Shown: in pieces, positions 34,101-46,100 of the stretch
Layout of the letters: each line of letters starts with the position of its first letter
Position numbering within the stretch: position 1 is the first letter of the stretch
From: Rana temporaria
Lineage: Eukaryota > Chordata > Amphibia > Anura > Ranidae
Direction of reading: 5' to 3'
Assembly (NCBI RefSeq): GCF_905171775.1
Contig: NC_053489.1
Coordinates: 325,355,972 to 325,419,971 of the forward strand
DNA: 64,000 bases
The notes under the pieces: model-generated
The model's database searches: none
The model's input: only the letters and a program-made list of their open reading frames with translations
What the model was told of the DNA's origin: nothing
Program-made: the position numbers and the translations under genes

Positions 34101-37100
34101 CACAGAAGGTGGCACACACAGGTTAAAATTGCAATTTGTGGCTTTTTAAATCACAATTAGTGTCTGTGTATAAATAGCCAATAAGTTTGTTAGCTCTCAC
34201 ATGGATGCACTAAGCAGGCTAGACACTGAGTCATGAGGAGGTAGAAAAGAACAATCAAAAGACCTGCGTGACAATGTAATAAAACTTTACAAAGATGGAA
34301 AGGGATATAAAAAGATATCCAAAGCCTTGAATATGCCAATACAGAAAAAAGGAAAAATACTGCGCTCCCTAATGGTGACTAAACACAATAAAAAATACAG
34401 ATGATAAATATATAGTATTGAAATGCATCTGGCCTATCGGCAAGTGCAATAATAGAAATATAAAGCAGCAGTGAAAAAATGTGCGACAACACAAATAATT
34501 AGACAGAGGAAATAAGAAAAACTGCGCTATAAACCAACATGTGAAAAAGAAAATTTGAAGAAAATCTTGAAAAAAATGCCATATTTTCCGGCGTATAAGA
34601 CGACTCGGCGTATAAGACGACCCCCTAATTTTCCAGGGAAAATTTTGGTTTTGGGATATACTCGCCGTATAAGACTACCCCCTTCCTACTAGTCTTTCTG
34701 GAAGCTGAGGGTTAGCCAGAACAACCGCTGACAGGAACAACCGCTGACAGAGACAGGCTTTTTTTCAAGCCTCACTATGTCATTACATGCCCCCACTGTG
34801 CCATTACATGCCCCCACTGTGCCATTACTTGCCCCCACAGTGCCATCACATTACATGCCCCCACAGTGCCATCACATTACATGCCCCCACAGTGCCATCA
34901 CATTACATGCCCCCACTGTGCCATCACATTACATGCCCCCACAGTGCCATCACATTACATGCCCCCACAGTGCCATCACATTACATGCCCCCACAGTGCC
35001 ATCACATTACATGCCCCCACAGTGACATCACATTACATGCCCCCACAGTGCCATCACATTACATGCCCCCACAGTGCCATCACATTACTTGCCCCCACAG
35101 TGCCATCACATTACTTGCCCCCACAGTGCCATCACATTACTTGCCCCCACAGTGCTATCACATTACTTGCCCCCACAGTGCCACTTCCCCCCCACTGTGC
35201 CATCACTCACGTTTTGCAGGCCGGTGACAGTCTCCGTCTGCTGCAAGCGTCCATGATTTCAAAGCCACGCCGTCTTCTCAGCGTGTCCTGTGATTGGCGG
35301 AACACAAATTTTCCCAGTAGCGCCTCTGTTCTGTGTTCCGCCAATCACGGATGCCTTCTCATCTCGTCCGAGGATGAGAAGGCATCCGTGATTGGTGGAA
35401 CACAGAACAGAGGCGCTGCTGGGAAGATTTGTGTTCCACCAATCACAGGACACGCTGAGAAGACGGCGCGGCTTTGAAATCATGAACGATCGCAGCTGCA
35501 CGGAGACCGTACCCGGCGTATAAGACGACCCCCGACTTTGGATGCATTTTTTTGCATCCAAAAAGTCGTCTTATACGCCGGAAAATACGGTATGTAAAAA
35601 TATGAATACCACATTAAGTAGTAGAAAATTAGGGGTTCTTTTGATACCAAGCCAAGGTCAGGTAGACCAAGAAAGTATGCAGCCACAACTGATGGAAGAT
35701 TTGCTCAGGATACAAAGAAAACCCCACAGGTCCAGGAGAAATACGGCTGCCCTCCTAAAAGATGGTGTGGTTATTTTTAGGGGCACAATTCAACGATACT
35801 TGAACAAAAAAGAGCTGCATGGTTGAGCTACCAGAAGGAAGCCTTTACTGTGTCAATGCCAGAAAAAAGACAATGAGGCATGTCAAGGTGTTGTTGGGCA
35901 TATTGTAACCAGGATTTTTTTGTGGAACTTGTACTGTAAAGGCTTCTTTCTGGCAACTTGACTATGCAGCTCTTTTTTGTTCAAGTAACATCGTATTGTG
36001 CTCTTTAAAAAAAAACACACCATCTTTTTTCCAGATCAGCCTGTATTTTTCCTGAAGTAACTTGTGGGTTTTTCTTTGTATCCCAAAAAGGTTCTGTGGC
36101 AGTTGTGGCTGAAATCAATCTTGATCTACCTGACCATGACTTGATACCAAGAGATACCAAAATTTTTCATTTCGTATAAAGCGATTAATCAGTACTGACT
36201 GACATATTTATGGCTTTGGATATCTCTTTATATCCTTTTCCATCTTTGTAAAGTTTTATTACTATTATTGCCCAAATTTCATAATTTCTGCCAGGGTTAC
36301 AAACTTTTCTGCACAACTGCACAACTGTACACTGCAGAATAATACAAAATAGACTATAAAAGCTACACAAACATCTACTCACAAAAAATTCTCTCTCACC
36401 CAATCAGGGTATCATGAAGCTGAAAAACATACTCTCTGCAAGAGTGGGCAATTAGTGGTCGATAGTCCAAATAAAGATATGGCACCTCATCCCTTAAATT
36501 GAATAGAGAAGGGGATGGAGGGGTATGGGATTATTGCTTATTATTATTATTATTAGTGCCTGAATAGAGACCAAACAAAGGCCGATATACAAAAATAGAA
36601 AAAGTTTTATTTGTTACATAAAAATAAAAGAATTTAGTTAAAACATAGGAGCAATGTACATATATTGTACATATATTGTGGGAGCAGTACTCTCTGTAAG
36701 ACTCTACAGCAACAGAGTCAAGCTGAGAAGTGGAACCCCCACTGGAACTAGAGTACATTGGTAGCCATTGAGGAGGGGCCCCTCACAGTAGATGTGTCTT
36801 TCTAGGAAACTGCATGCCATTAGATTCTGGCTAACTTGTCAGTTCTGACATGGAGGGCCTCTCACCTGGCTACAGATCACATGCCCAGCTACCTCTGCCT
36901 TGTCAAGTGTGGCCTGTCTGACTCTTGCTGTCGAATCCCCCGAGTTGCTGCTATTCAGCCATCTGAATGTAGCCTTAAACTGATCTTTTCTTCAACATAA
37001 TTACAATTTGATCAGATAAATATATACAGTAGATTAACAGAAACAGGCTGCTAGAGTGGCAACAATAACTGTAATTGACTGGAAAATGTCAGGCTAGGAC

Positions 37101-40100
37101 GTTTTAAATTAAACACCTGATTGGTTGCTGGGCTCAACAGACCTATCTAAACTTCTCCTTCAGCTTTTTCCTACTGATTGTAATTATGTTTGATATAAAA
37201 CCCAGTTTTAGAATTTTTTAGGGCCCATTCACACTTGTGCATTTTGGCAAAATGCCAAAAAACATGTATGTTAACACCCACTCCCACAAAGCACCTGTTT
37301 AGTCTACAGTGGTTTGGGGTGGGCTTCATTGTAACTGGCACCCCAATGTACTGTACAGTGGAGTGCAGTGCACAACGCTACACAAAATAAAAGAAGGGCT
37401 TACCACTGCTAATTAGTGTTTTAAGGTGCAGGTTCCAGGGCACCAGCTTGCTTGGCTTTGCATTCAGGGTATCTGTTCAGACTTCAATGGTTGTATGGCC
37501 ATTTCAAGTCAGTGAAACTATTGTAAGTAAAGCAAGGATCAGTATGATGACCATTTACAATTAATTATTTTTTCATGGCAGATCCCATTATTCTATCATT
37601 AATGATTCCCTTTATAAATATACATTATTTGTCCCAGTACATAGTAAATAAACGTCCTCTACATATCCATTTCCCGCACCTAGGAAATAGGGGCGTAAGC
37701 ATTGATTATAGAATAGTTCTAGTACCGCTCATAACTTATTTTACCAAAGAGTCTTCTTTGACTTTACATTTCTACAGCTCACCTCTGAATATTGTGCTCA
37801 CTTTTATATGCTGTATCATTCTTATACTCCAAACAGTTTAACGGCATACTTTGGTTTACGTGAGATCCTCTTTGCAAAAAAAGGTGAAATACTTCTTATC
37901 AATGGAGCAGCTGGAGCTGTGGGATCCATAGCTGGCCAAATAGGAAAAATCCTTGTGAGTAACTTTATTATTATTAGCCCTTTTCTACTGTATACATTAC
38001 AGCTGTCATATTATTTAACCAGCTACTCAATAGGCTAATATAGCTATTATTGTAATGTTTAAAGTGTAAAGATTTGATGATTAACCACTTACAGACCAGA
38101 AGATTTGCCTGCTTGACCACTTGCCATCCCGGCCATTGTAGAATGACGGCCACAAGGTCTACAATGCCGGAAGGCCGTCTATTAACGTCCTCGGCTCCTG
38201 TCGCCCACTGGGGGGTGCGCACACCCCATCACTCAGATGCCAGTGCACGTGCCTGGCAGTCACGATGTCCGCCAGGTACCCGCAATCAACAGTTACAGAC
38301 ACAGGGACGTGGATCTCTGTGTATAAACACAGAGATCCACGTCCTGTCAGGGAGAGGAGACTGATGGTGTGTTCCTTGTACATAGGGACAACCATCGGTC
38401 ACCTCCCCCAGTCAGTCCCCTCCCCCCACAGTAAGAATCACTCCCAGGGAACACATTAACCCCTTGATCGCCCCCCTAGTGGTTAACCCCTTCCCTGCCA
38501 GTCACATTTATACAGTTATCAGTGCATATTTATAGCACTGTTCGCTGTATAAATGTGAATGGTCCCAAAAATGTGTCAAAAGTGTCCGATGTGTCCGCTG
38601 TAATGTCGCAGTCCTGACAAAAATCTCAGATAACCGCCATTACTAGTAAAAAAAAAAAAAATGTCATAATTCTATCCCCTATTTTGTAGGCGCTATAACT
38701 TTTGCACAAACCAATCAATATACGCTTATTGCGTTTTTTTTTTAACAAAAATATGTAGAAGAATATGTATCGGCCTAAACCAGGGGTGTCCAAACTTTTT
38801 TCAAAGAGGGCCAGATTTGATGTAGTGAACATGCGTGAGGGCCAACCATAAGTGTGTTCGTTCGAGCAACTAATACACAGCCCAACAAGAATTCTCTTGC
38901 CTTTGTGGCTGTGTGCGGTGAAGAGATGAGCTCCGGCGTGTTATTTGGATATACCGTATTTATTGGCGTATAACACGCACCTTCATTTTAAGAGGGAAGT
39001 TTCAGGATAAAAACTTAGGGGCAGATCCACAAAAGAATTACGCCGGCGTATCTATCTATTAGGGATTTGCGTAAAATGACGTCACCGTCGTAAGCATTGG
39101 CTTGTTCCGGTTTAATTTCGAGCATGCGCACTGGGATACCCCCATGGACGGCGCATGCGCCGTTCAAAAAAAACGTCATTTACGTCGGGTCACGCCGTAT
39201 TTACATAAAACACGCCCCCTTCACATCCATTTGAATTCCGCGCCCTTACACCGCCAAAGATACACTACGCCGCCGTAACTTACGTCGCGTATTCTTTGAG
39301 GATTCAGAAAAAAAAAGATACGCTACGCCCGGCGGAGAGAAGCGCGATCTACGTGGATCTGCCCCTTAAATTTTAAATAAAGAACCGTGAAGAAAAATAA
39401 GGGTCAGTGCCCATCAATGCAGTCTCACCATTGCCATGAATGCAGCACCCCCAATTTCCATGAATGCAGCCAGCATATATATCTTTTGTGGCCCCAACGT
39501 TGGGAGATCGTCGGGGGCCACAAAAGATATATATGTCCAAATAACCAGGTGGGCCGCTCAAAACCAGAACCAGACTTTGGACATGCCTGGCCTAAACTAA
39601 GAAACTTTTTTAAATTGGGATATTTATTATAGCAAAAAGTAAAAAATATTGTGGTTTTTTTTTCAAAATGTATGCTCTTTTTTTGTTTATAGCGCAAAAA
39701 ATTCAAAACACAGAGATGATCAAATACCACCAAAAGAAAGCTCTATTTGTGGTAAAAAAAGGACGTAAATTTTGTTTGGGGGCCACGTCGCACGACCGCA
39801 CAATTGTCATTCAAAGCGTGACAGTGCTGAAAGCTGAAATTTCACCTGGGCAGGAAGGGGGTATATGTGCCCAGTAAGCAAATGGTCAATGACCAGGCCA
39901 TTTTTTTAGATACGGCACTGCGTCAATTGCAACACTGACAATCGTGCGGTCATGCGATGCTGTACCCAAACAAAATTTAAGTCCTTTTTTTACCACAAAT
40001 AGAGCTTTCCTTTGGTGGTATTTTATCACCTCTGCATTTTTTTTTTTTCGCTATAAACAAAAAAACAGCGCCAATTTTGAAAAAAAATTACAATATTTTT

Positions 40101-43100
40101 AACTCTTTGCTACAATAAATATCGCATATTTTTTTTAGAAAATCACATTTTCTTAATCAGTTTAGGCCAATATACATTCTTCAACATATTTTAGGGTTAA
40201 AAAAAAACGCAATAAGCGTATCTACAAACTATGGGAAAGATTTATGGCATTTTTATAATTATTTTTTTTTTGCTAGTAATGGTGGTGATCTGCGATTTTT
40301 AGCGGTACTGCATCATTGTGGCGGACAGATCGGACACTTTTGACACATATTTGGGACCATTGACATTTGTACAGCGACCAGTGCTATAAAAATGCACTGA
40401 TTACTGTGTAAATGTCACTGGCAGGGAAGGAGTTAACACTAGAGGGCGATCAAGGGGTTAAATGTGTTCCCTATGAGTGTTTCTAACTGAAGGGAGGAGG
40501 GGACTGACTGGGGGAGGAGACATATCGATGTGCCTACTTAGTAGGAACAAACAATATGTCTCCTCTCCCCTGACAGAACAGGGATTTGTGTGTTTACACA
40601 CACACACACATCCCCGTTCTAGCAATCGTTCCCATAATCGCGGGTGTCAAGCCATGCGCATTAGGTCCCCCTGCCGTGCCACGGACATGTGCGCGTGCCT
40701 CCGGCGGCTCTAAAAGGAGATGATGAGCTCATACGGCGATTCACGTGAACATGACACTTTACCAACGTATATATCAGCGCAAGCCGGTTGACAAGTGGTT
40801 AATAGTGAACAACTCGTCAGGATCAGAGGCATAAACAGTTCAGTAAATGTAAGTAAGTCCTCTTTACTTGTCAGCAAACATAAAAATAACAGGCTTTGAC
40901 TTCAAGTTTAGCTCAAGCAAAACAGGTGGAGCGTCTCATGAGTACAATACACAGTCCAATATACTGTATATGATTCCCAGCATGTTCAGCTACAGCACAC
41001 AGTGGGGAAGATTTGCTAGAACTGGTGCACACAGAATCTGGTGCAGCTGTATGGATGAAACCTCATGCCAAATGTATCAATAAAAAAATGCCATGGAGTT
41101 GTCCCCCTCCCCGCCAATCCATACCAGGCCCTCTGCAAAAAAAAGAAAGAAAAACAGTGTGGGGTCCCCCCAAGACCATATCAGACCCTTATCTGGGCAT
41201 ACAGCCCAGAAGGTCAGGAAAGGGGGGAGGAGTGAGAACACAATCTAAAAATGTAAATTGGGCCTTAGCAGAACTCTAATGCCCCGTACACACCATCACT
41301 TTATGTGATGAAAAAAAACGACATTTTCTGTGAAGTAAAAAATGACATTTTTGAAACTTCAATTTTCAAAGACGAAGTTGCCTACACACCATCGTTTTTC
41401 TCACAATGTTCTAGCAAAGCGAGGTTACGTTCACCACGTTTTTCCATTGAAGCTCGCTTCATAAGTAGCTTCTGGGCATGCGCGGGTGAAAAAACGTCGT
41501 TTTAAACAACGTTTTTTACTACACACGGTCAATTTCTGTGAAGTAAAAGTTGACGTTTTGGAAAACGACACATAAAATTGAAGCATGCTTCAATTTTTTT
41601 TGGTCGTTTTTTAGAAGACATAAAACGACGTTTTCCCCCACACACGGTCAATTAAAGTGACGTTTTTAAAAACGTCATTTTTTTTCATCACATAAAGTGA
41701 TGGTGTGTACGCGGCATAAGGCCCATTCACACTGTTAAAGTGTTACTAAACCCACAACAGTAAAATCAGTCTGTATATGTAGTAAAGCATACTTGTTATA
41801 CTCACAGAGGAACCTAAAGGGTTAATCCTTCTCATTGTGTAAAAAGGTTGTTTGATCCTGTCTTCTCTGACCCTCCCTTTCTTCTGCAGTTCCCAGTCCA
41901 TTTGCTGATAGCACAGAGCCCTAAAAGGCACTCTGCACATGCTCAGTTTGGTGTGTATTGCTAGAGAGTGCATCGGCACAGGTCCAATTGGCACTGTCCA
42001 GACAGACGGTCAGGGATCATGCAGCCATATACTGTAATATAGTAATAAAAACAACTCCTACAAGCATTAACCAGCGCTCAGTCGAATACTGGTAGAAGTC
42101 ATAAGACTGCTATATACTGCTGATAAGAAAGGGTATTTAGCAGTTTATATTTACTTAAATATTTGCATTGCCATGTTCTGTGTACTGTTGGAGACCAGAT
42201 ATAGTGAATGCAGAGTCCTGGGTTTAGTAACACGTTAAGGTCAGGTGTGTTGTGTCAACACAAATGCATTAGGCTGAATGTTAATGTGTGTTTCATCAAA
42301 AAAGCTGCTTACAAACCTTTGTGGTGGGGGGCATTGGTGCCCAGTAGGGTCTGGGGGGATGCATATTGGTGCTTAGTGGGGATGGAGCAAACAATAATGC
42401 TCACTAGCAGCAGGTGGAGGGGAAAACATTGCTTCTCAGTGGGGCTAGGGAGGAACATTGATGATAAGTGGAGGCTGCAGGGTGACTTCTCAATGGTGAA
42501 TGCAGTTGAACTGTGGTGCTCAGTGGAGTTGGGGCAGAAACAGGTGCTCAATGGGGTCTTAAGGGAACATTGGTGCTCAGCAGGAGCTAGGGTAACTTTG
42601 GTTCTTAGTAGAAACTTACCTTACCCCACACCACAGCTCTCTCTCTCTCTCTGCTGATGGAAATATGTGATTGCCTTTTTCGCACAGCTTCCAGAGTTCA
42701 AGTCCTCTTTAATACAGTTCCAGTATAAAAGATACACAGTAACAATTGAGTACTGTCCATGATACTTTTTTTATTTGCATTAACATACAATTTTTAAGGA
42801 CAAGCTTTCGGGGGACTGTATGTCCCCTTTTTCAAGGTCAGAGCAGAACCTGAGTACTAAAAATAATGGTGAAAATATATGCGCTATAACACGTAAAAAA
42901 CAATAAATCAGCAGTCAGCATCAATTTGCTGATTCCAAATTAAAACATTTATCTAGATAATATGCAACGCTTATTAATACAAAAAAATGAATTCATAAAA
43001 GAGTCCATATAGCACAAATGCCAAAAGATGGAAATCCCTGCATCAACTTCAGTGTGATGACCCGGCACCCCTATGAATAGGCAAATCTCCTTACCAGAGG

Positions 43101-46100
43101 GAATGGACCCTCACATTATAGAGTTGTCAATCTCGCCTTGCTGTTATCAAAGAGTAGACCTCTATCCAAGGAGCTGTACTGCACATCACATGGATTATTC
43201 CCAATAAGCCTTAAAAAAAAAAGTGCTTAACGGACAACCATGGATATCTCCAATAACCGACACCTTGATAGGTAGCTTCATGCGATGCTGATAATATTTA
43301 CCTCGCAAGGGCAAGAAAATACCATAATGCAGTAGGTTCTTAAAATCCAGTAATCGTTTTATTCAATAAAATGCACTCACATGTATACAAACAAACCTTT
43401 TGCGTTTCAAAAGGAAAATTCCAAGATGGCCGCGGCATCCGTTGTGCTTGCGTCATGCGTAGGGTACTTGAGTACTGCTCAGAACTTGAAGAAGAGCACA
43501 TACCTGGAAAGCTTGTCCTGAAAAATTGTATATTAGTGCAAATAATAAAAAAGGTATCACGGACAGTACTAAATTGTTTATGTTGCAACTTTCAAGTGCA
43601 CTAATATGGCTTCAATCACCTCAGGTAAAATATTCAGTGACTTTGGGCCAGATCCACAAATATCGGGCGTAACTTAACTTTTCCCATTTAAGTTACACTG
43701 CCGCAAATTGTCCAAGTTAGTGCCCGATCCACAAAGCACTTACCTGGAAATTTGCAGCGGTGTAACTTAAATCTGTCCGGCGCAAGGCGGGCCAAATAGA
43801 ATGGGGCGAGTCCCATTTAAATTAGGCGCGCTCCCGCGCCGGACGTACTGCGCATGCTCCGTCGGGTAAATTACCCGACGTGCATTGCGCTAACTGACGT
43901 CGCACCGACGTCATTTGCTTAGACGGTAACGTAAATGGCGTCCAGCGCCATTCACGGACGTCTTACGCAAATGACGTTGATGTTTAAATTTTGACGCGGG
44001 AACGACGGCCATACTTAACATGGCTTAGGAGAACTAGGGCTCAGCCCTAGTTTTACGTGGCGTAACCCGACGGAAACTACGTAGATTTAGATCGTCGGGC
44101 CGTTCGGGACGTTCGGGGATCGCCGTAAATCTTTATTTGCATATTCTACGCCAGCCGCAATGGCCTCGCCAACTAGCGGCCGGCCTAGAATTGCATCCTT
44201 AAGATCCGACAGTGTAATTCAATTACACCTGTCGGATCTTAGGGCTAGCTTTGCGTAACTGATTCTATGAATCAGTCGCATAGTTAGAAACAGAGATACG
44301 ACGGCGTATCAGTAGATACGCCGTCGTATCTCGTTTGTGGATCTGGCCCTTTGTGACTGCTTTATGACATATGGAGAATTTTGTGAATAGTAAAATTATT
44401 TCAACACCAGTTTGTTGGTTGATTAGAATTATTTATGAATCTACACTCAATTCATTTGAACAATCTGTTGAGGACTATGGGTCAATTTACCTACCACTGT
44501 ACCAAAGTATCATACTGCCCCTAAAGTATATTTAACTTTTGCAGGCCAGTTGATTTAACAACTGCTTTATCTTTGTTACATGTTCACATTTACATAGCAT
44601 AACCAGAACATTTTTAAAAGGTGAACTAACACCCTACACCCGCTACACTCCTGGCCCCAAATCATGAACTGTCACTGCCCACATAGCCAGTGTAGTGGTC
44701 CAATGATTTGAAATATCCGCCCTTTCCCCCCCTTCTTAATGTAGGGCTTCCAGGACAGATCAGAGTGTTTTTCTGTGAAGGCGCTAACCAATCAGAATCG
44801 CTCTGATCTGTCTCAGAAGCCCAAACAAAAGAAATGGGAGAAAAGTAGGGATTTCAAATCCCCGAACTGCTACACTGGCTCCGTGGGCACTGACAACTCT
44901 GGTTTTTATGTGTATCTAGATCAGTTCTTCTAAGAGGGCTTAAAATCTTATTTATTGCAATGTTATATGTTGTTTTACTTTGCAAATCAAATTGTAATTT
45001 TAACACTGAGAGCTTTTATTGGTGTGTCTTAGGGGTGTAAGGTTGTTGGATCTGCTGGCTCAGATGACAAGGTGGAATATTTGAAAGAAATCGGATTTGA
45101 TGAAGCTTTCAACTACAGGACAGTGGGCTCCTTGGAGGAGGCACTGAAGAAGGCATCTCCAGAGGGATATGATTGTTACTTTGAGAATGTATGTTGGTTC
45201 TAAAAGAAAGGGCAACAAAAAATAAAAAATACTACGGTACTCTTCCCAGTTACTTAAATGTCAGTAAATGTCTTTTGATCGGGCTCTGCTTAGATCAATA
45301 CTAGACAGCACTTCCATGATGAGGAATTGAGGTAGAAGCACAGCTTTTCAGTGGGGGGACTATGCAGCTCCCAGCAGCCAAACAGCCAAGATCTATGTGT
45401 AACATGAACAGGCAAGTTTAAGGCCTCGTGAACATAGGGCTTAAAAGGATGAAAAAAAAAAAACCAGCAAAAGAATGTCAAGAAGAGGAGCTGAAGAACA
45501 GAAAAAATGCTAGATGTATCTAAACACGCCTAAATGCTAGACACATCTAGCGTTTGAGCGTTATTGCATTCCAATGGCTAAAATAAATGAATCATCTGGG
45601 AAATATAAACAACTTTCATGTTTTCCATATCCCATTTTTCTGCATTTAGGTGTTCTAGCTTAAAAGCGGGTTTGGAGACATTTAGGCAAGTTCTGCCCCT
45701 GCATGGACAGAATTATACTTTCTCTAAACACAGCTAAACTGGGTGCACCTAAACACAGTAAATTATCAGTGTGAATGTCCCCATTGATACTAAGTCATTA
45801 CGTGCATTTTTATGTGTTTACAAACCAGGTTTGACAGTACAGGTGTGAATTAGGCAGTCACCTGGATGCTTCTGCTTTCAGTACTTTGAGACACCAGCCA
45901 GGAACAAGTATGCAGATTAGAAGGTCACAGGACTTATATTTCAGACCAATGACTTAAAGGATCACTAAAGGAAAACATGTTTTTGTTGAAATTACTGTTT
46001 ACAGGGTATATAGACATAATAGTTAACTGATTCCTTTTAAAAACGATTAAAAATAGATAAAAATCAATCATATAATGTGCCTCTAGATGCAAAAACGAAA

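Larger units (their letters stand above)
34578..35591. mobile_element. Palindromic element with 26-bp minisatellite and long hairpin
   Basis: The termini TATTTTCCGGCGTATAAGAC and GTCTTATACGCCGGAAAATA are perfect inverts, and an internal copy GGCGTATAAGACGACC repeats near each end. A minisatellite (34778-35195) and a 233-bp palindrome (35252-35484) fill the interior. No transposase. It is inserted within the Tc1-like element in ptgr1 intron 4. Confidence 0.9.
38085..39889 (+). mobile_element. TTAA-type element, split by a nested hAT element
   Basis: TTAA at 38081-38084 is followed by CCACTTACAGACC. The right portion (39598-39889) carries the family's GATCAAATACCACCAAAAG and GCACAATTGTCATTCAAAG blocks. 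The element is interrupted at 38781-39589. It abuts an inverted relative at about 39890. Confidence 0.75.

Noticed and set aside
34777..35477. Open frames up to 203 codons rich in His and Pro
   Set aside because: They are translations of the 26-bp minisatellite (78 bp = 3 units) and run into the palindrome. All three forward frames are open.
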